NCBI GenBank assembly: GCA_964459065.1
Contig: CAYWMN010000228.1
Location: 1-6,256, forward strand
DNA: 6,256 nt
DNA from: JAMCXS01 sp964459065
Lineage (GTDB): Bacteria > Acidobacteriota > Terriglobia > UBA7540
Direction of reading: 5' to 3'
In this document: piece by piece, positions 1-5,814 of the stretch
How positions within the stretch are numbered: the first letter of the stretch is position 1
Layout: every line of letters begins with the position of its first letter
The notes under the pieces: model-generated
What the model was told of the DNA's origin: nothing
The model's database searches: none
The model's input: the letters and a program-made list of their open reading frames with translations, nothing else
Program-made: the position numbers and the translations under genes

Positions 1-1168
1 TTTGTCCCAGGTCGAACCGGCGTACCCCCGGCCGCACTGTCCTCTCCGATACAGGCTCGATTGATCTTACAACCCGGTCGGGAACCGAGAGCTGAGCTTC
101 GAGCGTTCCCTGTGGCGCCGGAACGGTTTGTGCTTGCACCCAGCCGGCGTCATTGAACGCGGGTTCAAGCCATTGATCCATTTCCAGCCGGGCGTCGTAA
201 TCTTCCCCGGTAAAAATTCCGTTGTGGATAATCGGCCCTGACGTCGAGACCTTCCAGGTTTCGTCACTGGCCACGGTGACGCCATTTCCGTCTGCCGACT
301 GGCATTCCAACTGAAAAATCAATTTCGGTGAGTGGTACCAAAGGTAACCTTCCGCCAGCCGGTCCCGCTGGTTATACCAACCGTTGCCCAGAATGATCCC
401 GGCGACATTCGGTCCCGGGCGCAGGCAGGCGGTGACGTCGTAGGTCACATACAGGGCTCGCATGCGAGCATGATCGCGATAAGGATAGAGCAAATGGTGG
501 AGTTTTCTTGAATCGTAATTGGTTTGGTTTGGCGATAGGACCTGATCGCCGACCCGCTTTCCATTAAGGTAGAGTTCGCAGAAGCCCAGACCGCAAATAT
601 AAGCGCGAGCGGAAGTGACGGGGCTTGGGAGTTGAAACGCTTTGCGGAAAAAAGGCGCCGGGCCCGTGTAGGTGTGTTCACGGTCGGCTGCTGCCACGTC
701 GGCGATCCATTTTGCTTTCCAGTCGCTTTGCCGCAGCAGTCCCATTTCCCACAGCGCGGGCGCGCTCCATTGCGATGGCCTCCCGTCCTGGTTCCAGCTC
801 CGCAGCCTCCAATGGACGGCCGTTCGAGCCTGTAACACCTGGCCGCGGTAGACAACCTGGGCGCAATTGCTGCTGGCGACTTTTCCGGAATCCCACAGGT
901 CAGGGTTTCCGGCAAGCAGTTTGTTGCGGCTGCTGGCGGCGACGATTTGATAAGCCTGCTGGCTGGCGCCGCGCTGGGTGCTTGCCGGCGGCAGCCATCC
1001 CAGCCTGGGATGGCGCACGTCGATTCCGAGCGGATCCTTTAAATACTCAACCGTCAGATTCGTTGGGCGGGCTGGGGAAGGTATTTCGGACCACCCCAAA
1101 GTGTCCAAACCCGATTCAACTGCAGCGGCAAGGGCCGCGGTCTTAAGAAAATTCCGGCGGGACAACAT
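1..1168 (-). CDS. GH78 alpha-L-rhamnosidase, Tat-exported, N-terminal part (3' end outside window)
   Basis: Predicted inverting glycoside hydrolase that removes terminal alpha-L-rhamnose from polysaccharides or glycosides outside the cytoplasm. One uninterrupted frame of 389 codons runs from the ATG at 1168 off the left edge. Residues 2-9 (LSRRNFLK) match the Tat consensus S-R-R-x-F-L-K, followed by a short Ala/Leu-rich stretch. Residues about 35-145 form the Ig/fibronectin-like N-terminal domain, with the typical opening PTNLTVEY..PLGID..PRLGW and closing SQWSAPALWEMG. Residues about 150-340 look like Bac_rhamnosid_N: DWKAKWI, FRKAF, YICGLGFCELYLNGKRVGD, YVTYDVT and GNGWYN. The catalytic (alpha/alpha)6 domain would lie beyond the window, as the family usually has 850-1000 residues. 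A weak GGAG sits 10 nt before the start. It lies 228 bp downstream of the paralogue pair on the same strand, so co-transcription is possible but unproven. Family call is strong; the exact substrate is not visible. Confidence 0.93.
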   Translation of the reverse strand, partial: MLSRRNFLKTAALAAAVESGLDTLGWSEIPSPARPTNLTVEYLKDPLGIDVRHPRLGWLPPASTQRGASQQAYQIVAASSRNKLLAGNPDLWDSGKVASSNCAQVVYRGQVLQARTAVHWRLRSWNQDGRPSQWSAPALWEMGLLRQSDWKAKWIADVAAADREHTYTGPAPFFRKAFQLPSPVTSARAYICGLGFCELYLNGKRVGDQVLSPNQTNYDSRKLHHLLYPYRDHARMRALYVTYDVTACLRPGPNVAGIILGNGWYNQRDRLAEGYLWYHSPKLIFQLECQSADGNGVTVASDETWKVSTSGPIIHNGIFTGEDYDARLEMDQWLEPAFNDAGWVQAQTVPAPQGTLEAQLSVPDRVVRSIEPVSERTVRPGVRRFDLGQ

Positions 1169-1266
1169 CAGCGATCTGCTCCAGGTTTATTTTCTTCAGC
1201 ACCGTTCGATGTGGCGTATAGTGTATCGCACTGTCTGAAAAGGTGCAGGGAGCCGGAACGCGCGAC

Positions 1267-1282
1267 GCTCGATTCCCCGAGC
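1267..1282. other. Short inverted repeat in the gap upstream of the rhamnosidase
   Basis: GCTCG and CGAGC form perfect 5-bp arms around the 6-nt loop ATTCCC. It sits in the 228-bp gap between the stop of the gene at 1397 and the rhamnosidase start at 1168. On the minus strand the T-rich stretch comes before the hairpin, not after it, so it does not look like an intrinsic terminator for that direction. It could be an operator or chance. I saw no convincing -35/-10 pair or other gene in this gap. Confidence 0.25.
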
Positions 1283-1396
1283 AAAGTTAAAAGCTAGACT
1301 GAGACGGAGTTCTTGCCGTGCGACCCGATGGCTGACGGCGCTTCAGCTTGCGCGCAGGAAGGCGGCAAGGGAGAGATTCAGACTGCGGAACGCGTT

Positions 1397-2575
1397 TCAC
1401 TGGTGGGCGCGCTGGGATATTTTCGGCGCCTGATAACGCACCTGCAGATAGGGAGTCTCCAGGCGCTTCTGTCCTTCGAATTTGGAAGTCAAGCAACTCT
1501 CCTGGATGCCGCTCACCATCAGAGTTCGCTCCACCGGATACGGAGCTTTTCCGGTCGCAAACAACTCTTCAATCTTCCTCACAAGGCAGGCGGAGTAAGT
1601 CACGTTGGGGACGGGGGTGAGAAGGAACTGATTGGATTGGATCTGCGAGAAACCTTTGACCCTGGCAGCAAAATTGAAGTCCTTTAACGCCCCATTGAGC
1701 ATCAGCAGCGTCGTACGGAGACCGTCGTTGTGCTCAATGAAATAGGCTGCCGGCTTCTTCACCAGTTTTTGTAACTGCCCATTGTCCACAATGTCCTGCG
1801 TGCGTCCATCCACAACGCTCATGCCTTGCAATGTGTCGCTGCGGGAGACGGCGGCAACGAGCAAATCGTGCGACCATCGTCCTTCACGGCCCGCTTTCCA
1901 CACGGCGTCGCCCACGATCATCTGCACGGACTTCACGCCCGTCTCGCCTCCTTTGCGGCGCTCAATCATGCACTGCATGCCTTCAAGCGCGTGGTAGTCC
2001 ATGGCGTCCGAATCGCCCTCTCCCACCATCAGCGCCTCTTCGATCTCGCAGCCGAGCGGCAGCTCCAGATCCGGCAGGCGCCAGGTTACCGGCAAGGACG
2101 ATCCCGCCAGCATGGGAAAATTCATCCGATGCGCGGTTTCGACCATCCACTGTGCTTTTTTGAAGCTGTAAGAAAGGTTCTTGTCGTTGTAGACGGGAAC
2201 CACGCGGCCATCCTCGCGGAAGACGTCGACGCATTGTTTGAAGAACTCATAACGCGGGTAGAGAATCTGCCCCTTTCCATTCCTGGGGTAATCGCCGTGT
2301 TCGGCCACAATCAACACCGCATCCACGGCCAGCTTGCTGCCGCCGCAGCGCAAGGTTTCGGCAATGGTGGGATAGACGGTAAAGCCGAACTCGCGGGCGC
2401 GTTCAGCACTCAGGTCGCCTTCCGGCTTCTGGTCGACGTAGAGCGAGACGACCTTCATGTCGGGATGGTGCCACTGGCCCGCGTACGGGTAACCCACCAG
2501 AAATCGGTCGGCGATGTGCTGGGCATGGGACAGATACTTGTAGATCGTTGCGATGACGGCGATGCGGAGCGACAT
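1397..2575 (-). CDS. Divergent Gfo/Idh/MocA-like protein, leaderless paralogue
   Basis: A 392-residue protein of no family I can name, clearly homologous along its whole length to its upstream neighbour (about half identical by eye). Residues 3-10 (LRIAVIAT) resemble the first Rossmann strand, but no G-x-G-x-x-G/A loop follows. MKVVSLYVD (40-48), YPTIAETL (68-75), SKLAVDAVLIVAEHGDYP (80-97) and VPVYNDKNLS (126-135) follow the order of a Gfo/Idh/MocA N-terminal domain, with N130-D131-K132 where E-K-P is expected. D193-Y-H195-ALE and the block QCMIERRKGGE (201-211) resemble the D-x-G-x-H helix of that family's second domain. It starts with no signal peptide, unlike its paralogue, and I find no ATG upstream that would add one. 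A GGAG lies 12 nt before the ATG, inside the end of the upstream gene; the 5-bp gap implies one operon. Fold assignment is inference; cofactor binding is uncertain. Confidence 0.85.
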   Translation of the reverse strand: MSLRIAVIATIYKYLSHAQHIADRFLVGYPYAGQWHHPDMKVVSLYVDQKPEGDLSAERAREFGFTVYPTIAETLRCGGSKLAVDAVLIVAEHGDYPRNGKGQILYPRYEFFKQCVDVFREDGRVVPVYNDKNLSYSFKKAQWMVETAHRMNFPMLAGSSLPVTWRLPDLELPLGCEIEEALMVGEGDSDAMDYHALEGMQCMIERRKGGETGVKSVQMIVGDAVWKAGREGRWSHDLLVAAVSRSDTLQGMSVVDGRTQDIVDNGQLQKLVKKPAAYFIEHNDGLRTTLLMLNGALKDFNFAARVKGFSQIQSNQFLLTPVPNVTYSACLVRKIEELFATGKAPYPVERTLMVSGIQESCLTSKFEGQKRLETPYLQVRYQAPKISQRAHQ

Positions 2576-3525
2576 GGGACTTAGGTTCTCCAGAAAGTGG
2601 ATTCTTTTGTCGGCTGATAAGGGATATGCAAATGCGGCGTCTCATACCGTCGTTTCAGGTAGAGGCTTTCCATGCCGGCGGCCGTCAATCCGGTCGTCAG
2701 CAGGGTGCGCTCCACGGGATAAGAGGTTTTGCCGGTGAGAATCATCTTCTCCATGTAGTGCACCAGAGGGCTGAAGAAATTCGCCAGGGTGCAACGGACC
2801 GGGGGCATGGGCAAATACATCTGCGTGGAAAAAATTTCGCGACGACCGTCGAGGCGGGCAGCAAAGTTGAAATCCTGTACCAACCCGTTCAGCAACAGCA
2901 TGGTACATCTCACTCCGTCCAGGTGCTCGTAGTGATAAGCGACGGGATTTTTAACGATTGTCCGCATCTGGTCATCGGTGGGATAGATGTCATTAAAGGT
3001 CGGGCGGGCGGGGGTTAGTGTATGGCTCCGGCAAAGAGCGGCTTTCATCAGATCTCGTGACCAGACGCCTTCCCGGTACGCCTTCCAGAAATCTTCTCCC
3101 CGGTAAGCCTGCAGCCACTTGACGCCGCACTCTCCGCCTTTGCGCCGTTCCACCATGCATTGCAGGGTTTCGAGGGCATGAAAATCGTAACTGTCGACTC
3201 CTCCGTAAGCCACGGAAACAGCCTCCCGCACGCGCGCCCCCCAGGGCATTTCCAGCGAGGGTGTGCGCCAGGTTACTGGCAGGCTTGATCCTGCCATAAA
3301 TGGGAAGCCCATGCGGCGAGAGGTGTCATACATCTTCCGGGCCCAAGCCCAGTTCCAGGAAAGGTGCTTGTCATTGTATACGGGGACGGTCCGGCCGCTC
3401 GATTCAAAGACCTTGACGATATTCTCGAAAAACCGATAGCGAGGGTAGAGCTTCTGTCCTATTTTATTGTCAGGATAATCGCCGTGCTCGCCGATAGAGA
3501 GCACCCCGTCCACGGCCAGCTTGCT
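2322..3525. repeat. Tandem gene duplication with short identical DNA blocks
   Basis: The two neighbouring genes at 1397-2575 and 2581-3861 are diverged tandem copies. At the DNA level most similarity has drifted, but TCCACGGCCAGCTTGCT is identical at 2322-2338 and 3509-3525, encoding the shared S-K-L-A-V-D block. Another short match (gcgccaggttac) falls in the V-T-W-R block. The distance between equivalent points is about 1.19 kb. Protein similarity is much stronger than DNA similarity, which suggests an old duplication kept by selection on both copies. Confidence 0.75.
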
Positions 3526-3861
3526 TCCGCCGAGCGTGAGGGCCTCGGCGATGGTGGGATAAATTTTCATCTGGGGGAAAAGCCTGGAGCGCTCCCGGCT
3601 CAGATCGTTCTTTTCGACCTCATCGACGTAGAGCCCCACCAAATCCATGGGAGGGTGATGCCACGTGCTGTTCCATCCGTATCCAAAAAGGAAGCGGTCC
3701 AGAATTTCCTCTGCGTGGGAATACTTGAAACAGATTGTGATAACGGCGGCAATCTTCAGCCGCCGGTTCCGCCGCCCTCTGCTGCCCGCAACTTTCGACC
3801 ATGCTTTCGTCCCAACCGTGGAAGCCAGCATCCCCGCCAGCAATTCGCGCCGAGTCATCAT
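2581..3861 (-). CDS. Divergent Gfo/Idh/MocA-like protein with Tat-type leader
   Basis: A 426-residue protein homologous to the gene immediately downstream. MMTRRELLAGMLAS at the N-terminus is a Tat-type leader (T-R-R-E-L-L), with a basic linker (GSRGRRNRR, about 27-34) before the folded part, so it is probably exported in a folded state. The body begins LKIAAVITI (35-43), then YPTIAEAL (101-108), SKLAVDGVLSIGEHGDYP (113-130), VPVYNDKHLS (159-168; N163-D164-K165), AGSSLPVTWR (190-199), D226-F-H228-ALE and QCMVERRKGGE (234-244). This order resembles Gfo/Idh/MocA oxidoreductases with an altered E-K-P motif and no glycine-rich dinucleotide loop. Tat export is known for a member of that superfamily, the glucose-fructose oxidoreductase of Zymomonas, which fits. 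Two adjacent ATGs are possible starts; AGGGG lies 6 nt before the first. Function unknown; a sugar-related oxidoreductase is a guess. Confidence 0.87.
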   Translation of the reverse strand: MMTRRELLAGMLASTVGTKAWSKVAGSRGRRNRRLKIAAVITICFKYSHAEEILDRFLFGYGWNSTWHHPPMDLVGLYVDEVEKNDLSRERSRLFPQMKIYPTIAEALTLGGSKLAVDGVLSIGEHGDYPDNKIGQKLYPRYRFFENIVKVFESSGRTVPVYNDKHLSWNWAWARKMYDTSRRMGFPFMAGSSLPVTWRTPSLEMPWGARVREAVSVAYGGVDSYDFHALETLQCMVERRKGGECGVKWLQAYRGEDFWKAYREGVWSRDLMKAALCRSHTLTPARPTFNDIYPTDDQMRTIVKNPVAYHYEHLDGVRCTMLLLNGLVQDFNFAARLDGRREIFSTQMYLPMPPVRCTLANFFSPLVHYMEKMILTGKTSYPVERTLLTTGLTAAGMESLYLKRRYETPHLHIPYQPTKESTFWRT

Positions 3862-3867
3862 TCAACA

Positions 3868-3872
3868 CCCCT
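3868..3872 (-). promoter_or_regulatory. Ribosome binding site for the Tat-leader paralogue
   Basis: On the minus strand AGGGG is followed by TGTTGA and then two successive ATG codons (3861 and 3858). The spacing is 6 nt to the first and 9 nt to the second, so both are usable; the first was taken. The choice adds only one Met before the Tat motif. Confidence 0.6.
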
Positions 3873-3972
3873 AGGTGAGAACCTGAAAATACCTTGAATT
3901 TAGTGCGTCGGTTTCAAACTTCTTTTCGCTGGCCGCTTTTGCCAAACTGCAAACTACTACAACCTCACGGAA

Positions 3973-3992
3973 CCTACAAGAGCATTTGTAGG
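3973..3992. other. Perfect 7-bp inverted repeat upstream of the paralogue pair
   Basis: CCTACAA and TTGTAGG form perfect arms around GAGCAT. It lies about 112 nt before the ATG at 3861 and about 150 nt after the DUF362 stop on the same strand. No T-run follows in the minus direction, so an intrinsic terminator is unlikely. An operator for the paralogue operon or an RNA hairpin in its leader would fit. A nearby CTACAA at 3956-3963 repeats part of one arm. Confidence 0.35.
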
Positions 3993-4052
3993 CTGGCCCA
4001 AGATCCTCATTGTTGAACGAGCTTTATCCGCGCAAGAAGATGGCTGGCGTCA

Positions 4053-4066
4053 CGCCCGTCCGGGCG
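4053..4066. other. GC-rich inverted repeat downstream of the DUF362 gene
   Basis: CGCCCG-TC-CGGGCG is a perfect inverted repeat; folded, it gives a 5-bp all-GC stem with a 4-nt loop. It lies about 78 nt beyond the DUF362 stop in the direction of transcription. No T-run follows on the minus strand, so it is at best a transcript 3'-end stabiliser or part of a factor-dependent stop. The 282-bp gap at 3862-4143 holds this repeat and the one at 3973-3992; I see no gene in it. Confidence 0.3.
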
Positions 4067-4143
4067 CAAACATGGTATCGGAGCGTCTAACGCCCAACGG
4101 GTCCCGGCCATGAGGACGGCATCCCAGGGAAGTGCGCCGCGAG

Positions 4144-5268
4144 TTACACCTTGAATTGCCGCAAATCGATCTTCGACCGTTCCCATACGCCCAAGCCAAG
4201 GGCGCCTGCGATTTCAACGTGCTCGGGCTGCCGGTGCACGAAGGTGCTGAACTTGTCAGGCGTTGCCTCAAAGAGGGCTTTCATCCCCACCGAAACCCGC
4301 TTGGCGTCGATCACTTCCCATCCCACGTGGTCAAGCGCTACCGGATCCGTAGCGAAATACATCGTTCGATGTTCCCACACGAACTGCGGCCTGGCGGAGG
4401 GCCCTCCGTCATAGACGCCTTTGACGCCGTCGAGAATGTGGAGAACGGTTTTGTTGCGGATCACCGGCATCGCCACAACAGCCGGAATGAAGGCGTTGCA
4501 GGTATTCAGGCTTTTGGAGGAGTGGCTGCGGTTAACGTTATTTACCAGGCCATGGGAGAGGTTCTTGAGGCAGAGCGTGACGCCTGCCGACTGATGATCC
4601 TTCAGCACGGGAACGTTGATCAGCTTGTTGACCTCGCGGGTGATGAAGCGGGCCGCATAGGAGCGGCGCGCCCTCGCATCGGTGACGCTATAGCCCGGAA
4701 GGGTCAGCGCCATGTCCATGTAGTGGTCGGGGTCATAGCCGTCCATTCCCTGCTGAATGCCATCCACGTTTTCCGCAGCCCAGGAAATACGAACCCCCTT
4801 GGGCACCCACTTGTCGTAGCCGGCGCCGAAGAACATGCGCCGGTAACGGTCGTAGACGACAATATCCTTGTTCTTGATCCCGGCGGCATTGAGGCCGGCG
4901 ATAATTTCATGCAAGACCGTGGCGTCTGATATCACCCGCGGCCGGCCCACCGGGTTGAGCTTGACGCCCACCACGTCGCCTGGTTCAAAGAAGGACCGCC
5001 AGGCTTCCACCCAGGTGTCCGCGCCGGTCAGTTCCTTCATCCCGCGCCGCATCATCTTTTGAACAGGTCCGGCTTGATATTGGTCGGATACGAGAACGGC
5101 AGGACTTTTTACCGAAACCACCCGCCCCGGATAGGGCCCGGGCATTTTGAGTTTGTTGTCATCAGTTTTGGATACAGATCGAGCGGCCAGGGCCGCTGAT
5201 TTTGCGCTATACGCGGCAGCCACCCCGCCGCCCATGCTCTTCAGCCAATCACGCCGATTGAACCGCAT
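4144..5268 (-). CDS. DUF362 domain protein with Tat leader
   Basis: A 374-residue member of the DUF362 family (PF04015), whose biochemical role is not settled; some members carry Fe-S cluster domains, but this one has no C-terminal ferredoxin cysteines. The N-terminus MRFNRRDWLK carries the Tat motif N-R-R-D-W-L-K, followed by a Gly/Ala-rich stretch to about residue 30, so export is predicted. Family blocks: GDVVGVKLNPVG (97-108), SDATVLHEIIAGLNAAGI (114-131), NVPVLKDH (218-225), CLKNLSHG (233-240), ILDGVKGVYDGGP (278-290) and FATDPVALDHVGWEVID (305-321). The start at 5268 was chosen over an in-frame TTG at 5289 because GGAGG sits 5 nt before it and because it puts the Tat arginines at positions 5-6. 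It has its own 282-bp separation from the next gene, so it may be a separate unit. Family call is firm; function unknown. Confidence 0.92.
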   Translation of the reverse strand: MRFNRRDWLKSMGGGVAAAYSAKSAALAARSVSKTDDNKLKMPGPYPGRVVSVKSPAVLVSDQYQAGPVQKMMRRGMKELTGADTWVEAWRSFFEPGDVVGVKLNPVGRPRVISDATVLHEIIAGLNAAGIKNKDIVVYDRYRRMFFGAGYDKWVPKGVRISWAAENVDGIQQGMDGYDPDHYMDMALTLPGYSVTDARARRSYAARFITREVNKLINVPVLKDHQSAGVTLCLKNLSHGLVNNVNRSHSSKSLNTCNAFIPAVVAMPVIRNKTVLHILDGVKGVYDGGPSARPQFVWEHRTMYFATDPVALDHVGWEVIDAKRVSVGMKALFEATPDKFSTFVHRQPEHVEIAGALGLGVWERSKIDLRQFKV

Positions 5269-5273
5269 ATACA

Positions 5274-5278
5274 CCTCC
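5274..5278 (-). promoter_or_regulatory. Strong ribosome binding site fixing the DUF362 start
   Basis: On the minus strand GGAGG is followed by TGTAT and ATG at 5268. This near-perfect Shine-Dalgarno decides against the longer reading from a TTG at 5289, which would place the ribosome site inside the gene and add seven residues before the Tat leader. Confidence 0.8.
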
Positions 5279-5311
5279 ACAACGGTCAAAACTAAATGCC
5301 GAAACTGAGGA

Positions 5312-5325
5312 TTTTAAGTTTAAAA
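5312..5325. promoter_or_regulatory. AT-rich palindrome in the DUF362 upstream region (possible -10/operator)
   Basis: TTTTAA-GT-TTAAAA is a perfect 6-bp inverted repeat 43 nt before the DUF362 ATG, in otherwise GC-rich sequence. On the minus strand it includes TAAAAT (5311-5316), a five-of-six match to a -10 box, but I find no good -35 at 17 nt. A second small repeat, AGGCT-G-AGCCT, abuts it at 5326-5336, and a run of seven C follows at 5355-5361. This is the space between DUF362 and the plus-strand genes, so control elements are expected here. Confidence 0.35.
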
Positions 5326-5408
5326 AGGCTGAGCCTGCCCCGGCCTGTGGGTTACCCCCCCAACCTTAAAAGAATGCAGACCTTAGAACAATCGACCGAT
5401 AAAACCCT

Positions 5409-5738
5409 ATGACTGTTTCGGAGCATATCACTTTTCTTTCGACTGTGCCATATGTGATTTGGAGGGGAGACCCTGCGGATTTTATCGAGCAGAATCTCGC
5501 GGCCCAGTGCCGCATCGAGCCCAGTCAGGTGGGTATCGGAATTCGTGACGCGCCCGCGTGGGCTGCCGCAGCTGTTCAGTTTGAATCCTTTCGGCAGAGA
5601 GTTCTGTGCCGCGCCGACGGATTGAGTTTCGGCCCTCTTCTGATGCCCATCTGCCGGTGCGGCCGTAAGCTTTACGTCCCGGCACGCAGTAATGGTAAAA
5701 TCTTAGGTTGGGTTATCCACCCTGCGGGGATGGCGTGA
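5409..5738 (+). CDS. Doubtful small ORF with half of a zinc-ribbon motif; possibly a gene remnant
   Basis: A 109-codon ORF I do not recognise as a whole. Residues about 79-98 read PICRCGRKLYVPARSNGK, which closely follows the first half of a common zinc ribbon (C-x-C-G-x-x-L-x-V-P-x(4)-G-K); the second C-P-x-C-G pair that should come soon after is missing, and the frame ends in TGA at 5736-5738. Residues 1-78 show no motif. No Shine-Dalgarno precedes the ATG; the codons have a plausible but not striking GC3. It lies divergent to DUF362 and 76 bp before the cytochrome c gene. It may be a real small protein, a truncated remnant, or merely upstream sequence of the cytochrome operon. No long gene on the minus strand competes with it. 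Confidence 0.35.
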   Translation: MTVSEHITFLSTVPYVIWRGDPADFIEQNLAAQCRIEPSQVGIGIRDAPAWAAAAVQFESFRQRVLCRADGLSFGPLLMPICRCGRKLYVPARSNGKILGWVIHPAGMA

Positions 5739-5752
5739 GACGAACTTGAAAT

Positions 5753-5778
5753 AGCTGCGTGCCGTGGGTGCGGAAGCT
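5753..5778 (+). promoter_or_regulatory. Stem-loop in the leader of the cytochrome c gene
   Basis: CGTGCC (5758-5763) pairs with GGTGCG (5767-5772), allowing two G-U pairs, around the loop GTG. Outer arms AGCT (5753-5756) and AGCT (5775-5778) extend it across a small asymmetric internal loop. It lies 14 nt after the TGA at 5736 and about 37 nt before the cytochrome start. It could be a leader structure affecting translation of the cytochrome. Stability was not computed. Confidence 0.3.
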
Positions 5779-5779
5779 G

Positions 5780-5793
5780 TGCAAGAACTTGCA
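5780..5793. promoter_or_regulatory. Operator-like palindrome just before the cytochrome c ribosome site
   Basis: TGCAAG-AA-CTTGCA is a perfect 6-bp inverted repeat; the sequence also repeats directly (TGCAAG at 5780-5785 and 5790-5795). It ends 10 nt before the Shine-Dalgarno of the cytochrome gene. The symmetry and position suit a small regulator binding site, though the 2-nt centre makes it a poor RNA hairpin. Confidence 0.35.
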
Positions 5794-5803
5794 AGGAAAT
5801 TTT

Positions 5804-5810
5804 GAGGAGG
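5804..5810 (+). promoter_or_regulatory. Ribosome binding site of the cytochrome c gene
   Basis: GAGGAGG lies 4 nt before the ATG at 5815. It is the strongest such site on the plus strand and fixes this start, which is also the one that gives a clean signal peptide. Confidence 0.8.
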
Positions 5811-5814
5811 CAAG

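Noticed and set aside
445..915. 156-codon open frame on the minus strand
   Set aside because: It is a shifted frame inside the rhamnosidase, whose own frame is open without break from 1168 to the edge and carries all domain motifs.
1169..1300. Promoter for the rhamnosidase (TACACT as -10 with TTCAGA upstream)
   Set aside because: The two boxes are only about 8 nt apart and no better -35 is found at 16-18 nt.
1826..2584. 252-codon open frame on the plus strand
   Set aside because: It is antisense to the leaderless paralogue, which has a clear homologue next door; the plus-strand translation shows no motif.
3364..3897. 177-codon open frame on the plus strand
   Set aside because: Antisense to the Tat-leader paralogue; no ribosome site or recognisable domain.
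4132..4929. 265-codon open frame on the plus strand
   Set aside because: It mirrors the DUF362 gene, whose family blocks are unmistakable on the minus strand.
5326..5345. Intrinsic terminator on the minus strand (AGGC-TCA-GCCT followed by T-run)
   Set aside because: The stem is only 4 bp and it would stop transcription just before the DUF362 start, with no gene upstream on that strand inside the window to end.
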